DNA of 63,674 nucleotides from Ophiostoma sp. CBS 140.51. Taxonomy: Eukaryota; Ascomycota; Sordariomycetes; Ophiostomatales; Ophiostomataceae. Location of the stretch: positions 1 through 63,674 of the forward strand of contig JANSLP010000181.1 of the NCBI GenBank assembly GCA_029298735.1. Reading direction: 5' to 3'. Shown here piece by piece: positions 14,230-25,656 of this stretch (its first letter is position 1; the number at the start of each line of letters is the position of its first letter). The translations under genes and the position numbers were made by a program. The notes below the pieces were generated by a model. That model did not search any database and was not told the origin of the DNA. It saw nothing but the letters and a program-made list of their open reading frames with translations.

Positions 14230-17200
14230 CTAGTTGGTCCACTCGCACCTCTTTACTCGCACCTTCCCTGCGGTCAAAGGTGAAAAATCACAGGGAAGGC
14301 ACGAAAATCACACAGAAAAACTACAGAGGCCACGAAAAGCCTCAGACCATTTGCATCCATTGCTCCACCTTGCACATGCGCTCCTGCACCTTCTGCACCT
14401 ACTTGTACATACTCAACCTAACTGCAAAAGCACCTTCCCTGCAACACCACCTTCCTCCCCACAACAACACACAAATCACACAAAGACAAAGGGAAAGTAT
14501 CGCATGGCTCCCATGGATACAGCGTCCCCATCAATCATCGGGCCTGTCCTTTCCCTTAACGCTATGACGTAGCAATACCCGCGGAATAGCGTGCTTTTGC
14601 TAAAAGGCTCCGTACTCCGAGAAAAGAAGTGACTGGCTGCTCGATCTCCTGCAGATACACACCGCACGTGCCGGGACCCTTTCCCACCAGTCTGCCCACA
14701 CACTTTTTATTTTTTTTTACATTCTCACTCTATTTTCTGCCTCTTGCCTCCCGCAAAGTACGCAAAATGACTACACTCGCCGAGAGACTGCCCACGAATC
14801 ACCTGCTCCGGACGCCCTCCAAACAGTCCCAAAGGCACCAGATGGCACCAGATGGCACCAAGACGCCAACGACGCCAGTCACCAGTCACCAAATGGCATC
14901 TGCATCTTATCTGAGTCTCTATTTTTATCCCATGCACACATTCTTTCGCGCGCCCATCCCCACGCCATCGCCCAACTGTCTCCCCATGCGGAATAGCTTC
15001 TCTCTTTCGTCGATATCCCCCTCGTCCCATCGCACATCCCAAAACATCTCACCGTATTGTTGTATGTATACCTCGTAGTGTGGTATTGGGATATTTTGGT
15101 GATACTGGGGATTGTAAGATATATGCTTTACAATGACATGCCCATACAGCCATACTACCGTCGCATGCTCTTACTCCATCTGGTTTGCTTTACTATATGC
15201 TATACGTATTGCATCGCCCTCCTCGTAACTTCAAACGGCACGCGCTGGGCCGTTTTATGTTCTCCATTGTTCCCCGTTCAAAGTGTGCCGACATCCTCAA
15301 CACGCGAACGATCATAGCGCGGCCATCTTATGGACCGTGTTCGCAGGGTGCAGCAGCATGGCCCGACTGTTTGGGTGGTTTCATGACCAGCGGTGTCCTC
15401 GTACGAAGTACAGCAGAGTTCAAAGTTCACCATGCTATATTGTACATACAAGTAGCATTTGTTCAAAATAGCATATCGGAGCTCTTCTCCACTGCTCTTC
15501 TGCTCTGAGAGGCGGCCCTGCTAATGATGCTGGGTCGCTCTTGCCCTCTCTGCCTCTGTTCCGTTGCCCACACCCTCCCCACCCACAGCACTAAACCACA
15601 CAGGGCAGCACAACCATTACCCCCACCCCTCCCCCCTGGCAGATCCCTTCGCTCTCGCGCACTTTCCCAACGTCCAAAACCCACAGCACCCACAGCAGCA
15701 ACAATCGCACACCCCTCCCCTTTCTTCCTTCCACAGCCACCTTGCCTAATACGGTAACCAAAAAGCTGTGAGGCCCTTGTCTGGTGCTGCGGTTGCCGCA
15801 ATCCTAGCGCAGTGGGCTTTTGGCTGTCTTGGTTGTTTGGTGTCGTTGTGTGTTGTTATCTGTCTTGTTGCTGCTTTTTCTTCCGTTGTTCGTTTTCCTC
15901 ACACTCACACGCTGCTGCAGCCTGGTTGATCACTGTTCTTCCCCCGACCACCCATTTTCGCTGATTAGTCTGTAATGAAGTCGCCGCGTGCCTGAGTCGT
16001 GCCTTCCTTCTTCCTGACCTGTGCCTGTTGCTCCTTCTAAATTTGTCTTTTTGGTCTCTTCTCCTCCCATCTTCCCGCGCCCAAGCTAGGCGGCGACTGC
16101 CCTCTCTGCCTCCCTTTGCAGAGTATCTGTTCTTGCCCTTGCCCAAAGCTCCTCTTGACCTAAAACCCAACCGCCTGCTTGGCTCTTGCCTCGCTGTGTT
16201 CTGTACTTGTAGCTATTCTTATTCTTGCCCAAGTAACGCCTTCCGTCTGTGCTGTACTTTTGTTCGCTCCTGCCACCCATAATGTGACTGGACTTGTGTT
16301 GTCGAAGCAGCCTCCCTTGCTGTCACTCCCCGCTCGTCCTCTGCTCCTTCCCTTCCCACACCCCCCCTGTCCACCACCCATCTCCATCCCCCAGGGCTCT
16401 TGCCTTGCCTGATGCTCTGACACCGGCACGCCGTACCCGCCAGGGCCCCCTCCTGCCTTTCTTTAGATACACGAGACAGACACCACACTCAAACGCTTCT
16501 CATGGCTTTTGCACCGCCCCCTGTGGTATTTAACTTCATGGGCTCCCCTCTCCTTCATTCTTCTCTTCCCCTTCTCTCTCCCTTTTGGAATCATCAACAT
16601 CAGAACATCTCGGCACATTCGCTTTTGCAAAACTCTTTTGCTCCCAACCCACATTCGCTTTTAGCAAACCCCAAAGGAAGTCCTCGAGGCTCCTGTCATT
16701 CGCTTTGTTTTTTTGTTTTTTTTATCACCACCCATCACCTCTTTTTGTGTTTTGGTCCGATTCTTATTTGTCACTCCAGCACATCTGTCCGTCGCTATCC
16801 CAATATCTCGATATCTCTTTTCTTCAGAACGCCGAACTCCCGTATCTGTATCGTACGAACAAAAAGAAATAGAGACCGCTTCATCCGGCATCGTCTCTCG
16901 CTCTCGCTTTCTCCATCTCTTCTCCTCCAAACCTCGTCTAAGCAGCCTTCGTGTGTTGCTTTGTGAGCCTTGCCGTATCAGTCGACATATCATTCTTGGC
17001 TTTCCCTGTCAAGCGTGTTTTTTGTGCTGTTTCTGCATCCCCATTTCACCCAATTGCCCGAACCTGCAGTCGTCCTTCCACTCCGTCTTTTCTCCCGTTT
17101 TCCGCGGCTTCCTGCGGCTGCAAAACAAAACCCAAAAGACTGCACCCAATATCCTCTCCTGCTTATTCACTCGCTTTTCCCAAGCCCGAGAGTGGTAAAA

Positions 17201-17986
17201 CGGTCAACCCACTTTCTTCCGCCAACAAACGAGCCTTGCAACATCAGACGCCAGGAACGCCTTTTCAAACAACGCCCAAAAACCGATCCAAACAAGAAAA
17301 ACGGTCTAACACAAGTCAAGTCGCTGTAAGCTAGCTAGTCTACAGCCCCGTTTCTTTTTCTCTGTCCCTAAAAAAGCCAGAGGAAACGTTTCCCGCGGAG
17401 TCCCCGGACGCACCATTGTCAGACAGCGGCTTTTTTTCTACTGCCTCTTTCTGGACGCTTTTTGCCCCTAGCCTGCAGCCCACAGAAGCCATATGCCTTT
17501 GTTCTGCAGCCCTTCCCATCGTTCCGCACTGTGCCTGCAAGTCACCGTTACCATCCTGCATCTGTCTCTTTAGTTGAAATATATTAAAGACAGCTCCAGC
17601 TTTTCCACACCCTCCCACACTCGCTTCATAAACAACACCCACTCTCGCTTCACACACTTAACAACCTTCGACCTCATCCTTCCTGCTATTTTGCAGCATC
17701 TACCTCCTTTCGTTTTTTCTTTCCTTCTCACCCCACGCTCGCTACCCCTTTCACTTCTTGTTGACATATAAGGTCACCTACTTGTTCTTAATATTTTTTC
17801 CAGTAAGTTTTGTTGTCCCTCCTTGGCTTGTTTCCCCCTTTTCACATGCCGGCAAGGAACAAAAACAAAAAATCATATCGACAACAGTCACTTACACTCT
17901 TTTCTCCTACAGCTCGTCACTCGCTTGATTTCGCTTCGCACACTTTCAGTTTTATTTTTACTTTTAAACTTTCAAAGTTGTGAACA
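14230..17986 (+). promoter_or_regulatory. C/T-rich upstream region and probable leader of the Zn2Cys6 gene
   Basis: The plus strand is strikingly C/T-rich from about 14.2 kb up to the start codon of the transcription factor. Such pyrimidine-rich stretches are common in promoters and 5' leaders of filamentous fungi, and shorter ones precede the transportin and FAD-oxidoreductase genes in this window. No coding region was found in it. The transcription start, and whether the leader contains introns or upstream reading frames, cannot be decided from sequence alone. Confidence 0.4.
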
Positions 17987-20089
17987 ATGGCTGGCCCTGG
18001 TGGCGGACCCCCTCGTCGCAGTCACACCAAGTCCCGCAAGGGCTGTGAGACTTGCAAACGTCGTCATATCAGATGCGATGAGACGTTCCCTCAATGGTGA
18101 GTCTAAATTATTCTCGAGGTTAGACAAGTTCGTCATACTAACACGGACTTTCTTCAGCCGCAACTGCACCAAGCACAAGATTCGGTGCCCGTACAACGAC
18201 ATCCCCATCAGCGAGGACCGGTCGGTTTCCCCTGACCGTCCCGAGATGATGTGGACGCCCGAGATTGAGGCCGACATTGCGCGCTGGCAGCAAACCGGCA
18301 TCTTCCCCTTCCCGGCACTCAACATCTACCCGGAGCCTAACCCCCAGTACCTCTCGGTCGAGAGCCTGCGCCTCATCTACCACGTTGCTTCCATCTGCCA
18401 CCAGCTGCGGAGCATCGACGCGGACGGCTTCACTATCTGGACTCGCCAGATTCCGACGTACGTTCTTCTTTTGATTTCTTGATTTCTTTTTCTGGATTAT
18501 TGGCTGCTCGAACCCGCGACCAGGGTTAGGGATAGCGACATGACCCCCACTAACACGAGTTTTAATATAGAATCATCAGCATTGGTGCGACCAACGCCTA
18601 TGTCATGCATGCCCTGCTTGCCTTCTCAGCTAGCCACATCACCTACCTCAACGAGTGCCCCATCGTCGGCATCATGGCCGACGAGCACCGTGGCATTGCC
18701 ATGAAGGGCCTGCAGGAGGCCATCAGCACATTTTCCCGCGAGACTTCAGATGCCATCCTGGCAGCATCACTGGTTCTGTCATGGCAAGCCACCGACTGGT
18801 AAGCCAGCGTTCCTCCCGTCACTTTTTTGTCTTGGAACACACAGATAGCTAACCTCGTCACTTTAGGCGGAGCTGGACCCAACTGATGCAGGGCACCCGC
18901 TCGGTAAGTCGTGCAACACACGTGCATGTGGTGCGAAAACGAGAACAGACAAACTGACCATTATGCGTTGTACCAGGTCATCGAGGCTATGGACCCCTGG
19001 AAGCACGAGTCCCAGTTCGGAGACTTCATCGCCGAAAGCAGCACTTTCCCGACGGCCCCTCCGTCGCCTGTCCCCGACCACAAGCCCAGTCAGCCTCGCA
19101 AGGAGGACCTCGAGGTCTTCACCCGCACGATCCAGCAGCTCCAAAAGGTCGAGACCTTCCTCAAGCACAGCAAGGAGGACTTCCAAGCCATCTCGCAGTT
19201 GATCACCTTCCTCAAGGGTGCCCGCAAGGAGAGCAATACGCCCGTTGCCCAGCAGTTTGCCCGTCTTCGCCCGTTGCGCGACTGGCTCTTCTGGACTCCC
19301 GTTCGCTTTTTCCAGAACGCCGGTGCCTCGCCCAGCAGCCTGATTAGCGTCGCCCATCTGTACACGGTCGCCCTGGTCATGGAGCGCCTCTTCCCCGAGA
19401 TTGGCGCTGCCTACTTTGGCAGCTTGTCCATTGGCCCCGTCGAGGAGATTGCCCGCCGCCTGCTCTCCATCAACGTCAACAGTGCCTATGAAGGCGACGT
19501 CCAGACTCCTCTGACGCTTATGGAGTTCTCCATTGACGTCGTGAGCGAGTTCCGGTCTCGCATGGGCTGGGTCAACCCCACCAGAACTCCTTCTTTCCCG
19601 CAGTTCAACCCGCCCAACTTCTACCCGCACAACCCTGCTGTCACCTCTGTGGCTGCTGGCTCGCTCTCCATGTCGGCGCCCACTGCCGGCCCGGCTGAGT
19701 ACCACCACATGCCCTACGGCAGCGAGAGCATCGTTGGCAACCCTGCATTCAGCTATAGCACCGAGGACCTGTCCATGATGTCGGCGGACCCCAACAACAG
19801 CTCGGCCATCAACCCTCTGCAGCTGTCGTCGCCCTACACGAACCAGTACCTCAACATCCCCAGCCCTTCGTATGGCGGCTATAGCCCGGCTTCGAGCACC
19901 TTTGGCGACTTTGGCGACCGCTCTTCTGTGGCCTACAGCGACACCGATGACTTCAACTCGTACGACATGACCTACGCTTCGAGCAGCAGCCGCAGCGCCA
20001 CCGGCGGCGTCGATCACACCCAGATGATGGGAGGACCAAACAACTTTGGTGTCGGGTTCGTCTCTCCACTCCAAACCGTCTGGATCTAG
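17987..20089 (+). CDS. Zn2Cys6 fungal transcription factor
   Basis: Five exons: 17,987-18,096; 18,158-18,457; 18,571-18,798; 18,867-18,903; 18,977-20,089. They join in frame to about 595 residues. The first intron splits the third-to-fourth cysteine region, and joining restores a C-x2-C-x6-C-x6-C-x2-C-x6-C binuclear zinc cluster at residues 20-49 (KGCETCKRRHIRCDE core), expected to bind CGG-type half-sites in the nucleus. A basic stretch with HTKSRKGC precedes it, as in Upc2/sterol-regulator-like members. The middle (about 70-370) is the helical regulatory region typical of fungal factors. The C-terminal 150 residues are rich in Ser, Pro, Tyr and Asn, a likely activation region. Splice sites are clear, for example the branch ctaac at 18,549. 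The start ATG has A at -3 and G at +4. The precise regulon cannot be named. A possible alternative last exon lies downstream. Confidence 0.93.
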
Positions 20090-20234
20090 TTGCATTCGAT
20101 TTTTTTTCGGATGCACTGGAGCGTTCCAGCACCCCGGGCTTTCCCCCGCCGGGGCAGCAGACGAAAGCACAAAAAACATCATTCTCCAAAAGGGCAAAAT
20201 TGGTTGACTCCTTCTCTTTTTGCTCTCGTCTCAG

Positions 20235-20490
20235 GATCTCATCACTGGCCTCGCCACATCTGCCATTTGCGCGTCCCTACACTACGTACCCGCCTCCTCC
20301 TGAAGTGCCCTCCTCTCTGCGCCTCATGTCTTCGGTGCCTTCTTCTTCAACCGCCCTTCCAACGATGACCATGTCTCAACCCCGCTTCCACCATCACCAT
20401 CGGCACAATCTGTCCACCTCGTCTGCGCCTCCATCAATCACAGACGGTGGCAAGGGAAAAGAAAAGGAAATAAAGGAAGAAGCCGTCTGA
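20235..20490 (+). other. possible alternative terminal exon of the transcription factor
   Basis: A strong 3' splice site (pyrimidine tract then tctcag at 20,229-20,234) precedes an open frame that ends at a stop at 20,490 and has a biased, protein-like composition: Pro-rich, then FHHHHRHN, then a Lys/Glu tail. Its phase matches a weak donor (gttcgt) at 20,056 inside the last annotated exon. Joining them would replace the last 11 residues or so with about 85. The donor is poor and the implied intron (179 nt) is longer than the other four, so this may be only 3' untranslated sequence. Confidence 0.25.
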
Positions 20491-23451
20491 GACAGTGCCC
20501 TTCTTCTGCCTCTCTCTCCACCCCTCCTCAGTTGAGCCGAGCTCAGCTGCTTTTTGCATTTCTTCGTTTCATTGCTTTGTTTGATTACATTTGCTTTTTT
20601 TGCCCCTTTTGCTTTTTATTTGCTTTTTTTCTGCTGTCGACATTTTTTCAACCCTCGCCGGCTTCAATGCGACAATGAACGGCATCAGCACTCCTTCATA
20701 CAATAATTCACGACTAGACGGACTCGACTGGCAGCGCCGTCCAGCACCTACCGGATCTCACGACATTCCTTTATTACAACCATTTAACGATACACTTTCC
20801 TTCAACTTAATCGAATGATACCCACCATTAGACACTCCTTTTTTACATCACGGATATTCGGGACGGATTATACAAAAAGCCAACACTCCTTTAGAACGAC
20901 TTTTCACACTTATGACGATAATTTTCTTCGGCATTTCTCACGCTCCTTGCATCATCGCATGGCGATGAATTACGATACCCGGTTGCATAGCGATTCTGCT
21001 ATTTATTGCGCGCACTTGTTCTGCGTTTTGCGTTTTCTTCGCTTTCTGCACTTTACTTGTTTATGTTTGGCCAGCCTGTTTTTTTTTTTGCGTGCGCGGG
21101 AACAAAATTAATGAGCGTTTTTGGATATATATATTTGCACTGCATCGCGTTGGCGTTTTACACTTGTTCTGTTTGAACTTTCTTGTTTTCACTGTTTTGA
21201 TTTTTTATTGGCACTTCGTTTGCACATCATGTCTTTGTTGGCTCGCCACACATGTTGTTTTGCAATTTTTTGGAATATTTACGACTGTATTCTGTTCAGA
21301 CAAAAGGAAAGGATAATTATAATACACGAATAACATCCCGGGTTTTGCATTTCAAAACATACGCTCTCTTTCTCTCCTCTAAACATGTAAACAAGTGAAA
21401 TGAAGTAAACAAAACTATGAATAAGAACTTGCACCTTGATGAGTAGAGAATTAAGAAAGTACTGCTCAATGCTAGTATTACTACAAACGGTGCTGTTTTT
21501 TTCGATGCTATCTTTGTGCTTGGTGTGTTTGTAGCTAAGGGTGAACGGCCCGCGTCGTCACAACAGTCAGTACTACCGCAGCCACCTACACCCACGACGC
21601 CACCAAAACTTTATCTGATGTATTCTCAACAAAAAAAAAACCGTGCCCTAGGCAGGTTCTTTTGAGTGAAAAACAAGTGCAAGGAGTGAGAAAATAATAA
21701 TAAACGTGCATGCCATATGGCGCTGCTCACGCACTGAAACCTAAAGCATCTATCCATCCGGCTGCATAACTATTTTTAAAAAGACACCACACTCGCAGAG
21801 TCGCAGCATATTTTTATTATTAGACTGAGAAGAAGCATGCATCTTACTAGAATAAAAATCAAAGAGGTAAGGAGAGGGAGGGGGCGTGTTGGACTTGAGT
21901 GGTGGACGGAAAGTCCTCCGTACTGGGGGTCCGGGTGGGTGGTGATGGTTCGGCTAAGGATGTGAAAAGGGGCGTGAGGACTGGATGGCGAGACATTGTT
22001 CAAAACGGGAACTGCAAGAGCAGAATGTCACTGGAGAGGTTAAGCGCCCTCTTGAGAGGGTAGAAATTGTAGAAAATATGGGAGGACCCGCTGAGAAAGA
22101 AGCAAAAATTCAAAAACCTCGTATAGCCAGCCCATGCCATGAGGGAGGGGGTGAGGCGTGAGAATATACGGGTGTGGTACGGTACGCTTCAGCGTAACCG
22201 CTACAGGCCCCGGCCCCCTTTCTTCTTCCTTGGACATCATCCTCCGGGCTTTGTCTCAAGAAAAGAAATCAAAGAACATGACAAAAATCAAGGAAGAGAG
22301 GGCCTGTGAAATGGAAAATGCATGACCCTCTCCACTGCCTCTTGTCAAATGAGCGGCAGGCAAGGGGAGAGAACATGACACAAGAAATGAGCCCTCTCCG
22401 CAGGACCATCTCGAATTGGGGAAAGGAGGCAAAAACGAAGAAGAATAAAAGGGGGAGGTTTGCTTGATGGAGGGGGCGTGTGCATTATCTCAGGAGGGAG
22501 AAAGATATGTCGGTTTGCGTCCTCGAGGGGCGGACAGTGGTTCTCAGGGAGGGATGTTAGGGGAAGGTGAGAGAGAGAGAGGCGGCGGAGATGCAGCTGC
22601 AGTCCTCTCACTCACACATATGCAAGCATAGTCAGTAGACAGGCCGATCCTTGCCTCCTCTTTGTATGATGGAGCCGACGGTGACATACCAGGAGAAAGG
22701 GAAAGAAAAAAGGACAAAGAGAGCGGAGACGTAGGGACGGTCCTCGGAGAGGGGCCCTGTCTGCTCCGATGAGCCAAGGGCGGGTGTCGATAGCAGAGGG
22801 GATCAAGCGGTTCGAGGTAACAGGTACGGGGCCACATAGTGAGAATGCTGTTGTTCTGTTCTTCCTGTCTCTCAAACCGTCTTGGTTCGTCGATAAGGCC
22901 CTAAAATGCTGGAAAGACACAACAAGGAGCGAAAGAAGGCGGTTGGCCAATATGGCGGAAACCTCGTATTTCAGAACAAAATAAAATTACGACACCTGTA
23001 GTGCTCCAATATGCCCATACCAACATAGTTTGGGCCCAAAAGCTGCCTTGATGGCTTTATTCTCGAGCACAAAATTTTCGTTGTCAATTAAAGGGGGAGA
23101 ATTCAAGCAAACCAACATCGTAGGGGAAGATGATGGGACTCACAGCCGTACAAGAACAGCAGACTTTAACTTGGAAGATAAATCTGTTTTTAATCAAACA
23201 AAACTTCTACAATCCGTAGTATTGCGCCGCTTAAATAAACTGGATGTGCAGAGTCGGCAATAATGATGGCGAGCAGTTGCTCATTTGATTCTAATACTAA
23301 TCTAAAGGCTATTCTGACTTTCTAGTACATTGTTCCGTGTCAATGCCGACCTTGCTTGCGACCCAACTCCCACCATGCCGATATCAACACTGTCCGGAGC
23401 TCCTGTATGAACACCTCTGGACTCCAAAAATAATAGATACTATGCCATCTT
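20491..23451. other. intergenic region between the two 3' ends
   Basis: This holds the 3' flanks of the transcription factor and of the convergent Cys/Gln-rich gene. The left part (20,590-21,330) is T-rich. The part from 21,830 to 22,780 is strongly purine-rich on the plus strand. No coding region with a domain or coding bias was recognised. Confidence 0.5.
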
Positions 23452-25656
23452 CTATCCGAGAACTGCAGAATAGAAGTTTGGAATGGGTTGACGTGAGAAC
23501 TTCTTCTTCCCTCTCCCCACGCTTTTAAGCCATCTCATCGAATTGGAGCTGGCAACTACATCTTGAAAAGTTTCGCGGATGCTCCGATGGCGTGGAGCTG
23601 CTACCACAGCCGTCTCTTTGCCGTACGATGGATAACACAGCAATTCGAGTGCAACAGACTTCCCAGAAGACAAGGTCAAGCTCGAGCAGGGCGACGGCCT
23701 TGCTAGCCTATCGTTTGAAGATTCTATGCTCCCTATTAGCGCAAAGCGTAGCTCCAGCTCCTTCGAGAATTGCTCACCATCCTCGGAGAGCTCGAGCGGT
23801 TCAGGTGGCACATCTTCAGCATTGCTGCTTTCAGGGAGCATCTTTCGTTTTACGGGCTGGCGAGGGCAGGGTAGGTCATAGACAGGTACGGTTCCAAGTG
23901 TCAAAGCGTCACACATTTGCCCTTCAGCACCTTGTACAGTGTTGATAGACATCTCCGTAGGATTCGTAGAAATAGGACCGTTGCCTGGCGTTGGAGTAGG
24001 ATCACTTGGTTGGGTGCAGGGCGATGCGACATTATCCAGATCTCCGGTATCACCACCGATCTCGGTTGGAACGGTATCGCTCGACAATCTACAGCCAGTT
24101 GAGCAGGGCGACACATTCATCGACAAGGAGTCGGTCGAATAGGAAGATAGAGACGAATACTGCGTGTTGTTAGCTGTGTTCCTTGGTAGAGTCCCTTGAG
24201 ATTTGCAAATGTATAGGTTGCAAAGTGTACATACTGCTCTCTCGCGGGCCTGGATTGCCTCGATGATTTCAAACGATCTTGTTTCTTTTTTTCGGTCACA
24301 CTGAATGTAAGACGGAGCAGACGGTTCCGGGAACAAGCAATTGTTGTCGTCCGTAGGATGTGCCGGAGCAACTGGACCAACCGACAAGCCGTGTCCGCGA
24401 GGCCTCCGGGAGAGTATAACGCTGGACTTTCTTGTGAGTAACAGGTTTGTCATTGATCTTGTACGTATGTCGTTCAGTCGACTCGCCGTTCGCGAGAGTA
24501 CGTCTGATAGCCTGCCGCCATGGAACGTGGTGTCGTTGCGAGTTTTCGGATAACCGCCACCGCGGATGTTTCCAGGGCTGAGAAGGCTGGACGGGACATC
24601 CAGTTTCGGGGCGGAACCTTTTCTGTCGAGTTCGTCCGTACTCTGAGATCGCTGAGATCCGACTGTAGACTGTTGACTTAAACGGTGTCTCTCCTGCAAG
24701 ATGTTAGTCATTTATCCGAACAGTCCTCATTATCTTACTGGGATAGCTATGTATAGACCGGGGAGTATTACCCAGCTTTTCCTGGGAACGTCATCAGGGA
24801 GAGCCGTGGGCACCAGGTCGTTTCCCCGTGCGAATGAAAACGGTCTCCCGGGAGAGGCGTCTCTTCCTTGTGGATCGCTTGGTTGCGCATGCTCACGTTC
24901 ATGTAATGCTTTATCTTGGGGCAGGCCATCGCGGGGCTGCTGGACTTGTGCTATGGTAGGTTGCTCTTGAGCCGGCTGTATTTGAACTGGTTGGGCACGG
25001 CCTGATTGGGTCCGGAGTTGTTGTGCTTGGGCTTGAAGCAGCTGGTCTCGCATAGCTTGCGCCTTCTGTGCTTCGGATTGCTGCTCTTGAGCTGGCTGAG
25101 CTTGGACTGGCCGGGATTGGGACTGTTGGACTTGAGACAGAGGGGTCTGGGATGGATGTGCCTGAGGCGGCCGTCTTTCTAGCGATTTCCCTTTCTCAGA
25201 ATGGAATGGCGCTGATGCCGTCTGTCCCGAAGTGCCTGCGCCTGCACCTCTATCTGTAAAAATTGACTGTGCCACAAGTGCTTGACTGTCGGCTACGTGC
25301 CCTTGCCGTCCCGTGCGTGTCTGAGAAATTGTAGCAGGCCGAGGTGCAGACCTAGAGTTGAGCAGAACTGAATCGGATGGTCGAAATTGGGACTGGGCGT
25401 GGGCGTTCGAACGGCTCTGTCCTTGGGATACCGCAGGTTGGGATGGGGCGCTTGAACGGCTCTGCTCTTGCGGTGCTACATTTCGAGGCCGTGCTGGTCG
25501 TTCTTCTCCAGGCGGTGAAACTTGTGAGACCTCGGTATTTCTGACTGCAGCGGGGAGCCACGGCTCGGTGATGCAAGTCCTGAATCGCTTGCAGGGCATG
25601 CACGGGTCCTCGCGGATTGCATGCCAGTAAGCCTTGCAGCCTTGTCGACACGTCAT
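23452..25656 (-). CDS. uncharacterised protein with Cys-rich N-terminus and Gln-rich region
   Basis: I do not recognise this family. Best model on the minus strand: exons 25,656-24,739; 24,693-24,235; 24,159-23,452, about 694 residues. Intron 1 is only 45 nt (gtaaga donor, ctaac branch, ttgcag acceptor). Intron 2 is 75 nt (gtatgt donor, ctaac branch, cgcag acceptor) and has no in-frame stop. The N-terminus carries C3, C7, C19, C22 and C28 with a CxxC (PCMPCKRFRTC), suggesting a small metal-binding module. Residues about 50-270 are low-complexity Ser/Pro/Gln/Ala with imperfect Q-rich repeats. The C-terminal half is Ser/Thr-rich, with a basic RQPVKRK segment that could be a nuclear signal, and ends in a Lys-rich tail. 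The ATG sits after cccaag. The long open frames and good introns favour a real gene. A nuclear regulatory role is only a guess. Confidence 0.6.

Noticed and set aside
17823..18482. Read-through frame across exon 1, intron 1 and exon 2 of the transcription factor
   Set aside because: It lacks an ATG start and runs through the first intron in a different frame from exon 1, which breaks the zinc cluster.
18863..20197. 444-codon open frame antisense to the transcription factor
   Set aside because: Arg/Val/Ala/Gly-rich product without domains, a by-product of codon bias in the real exon 5 on the other strand.
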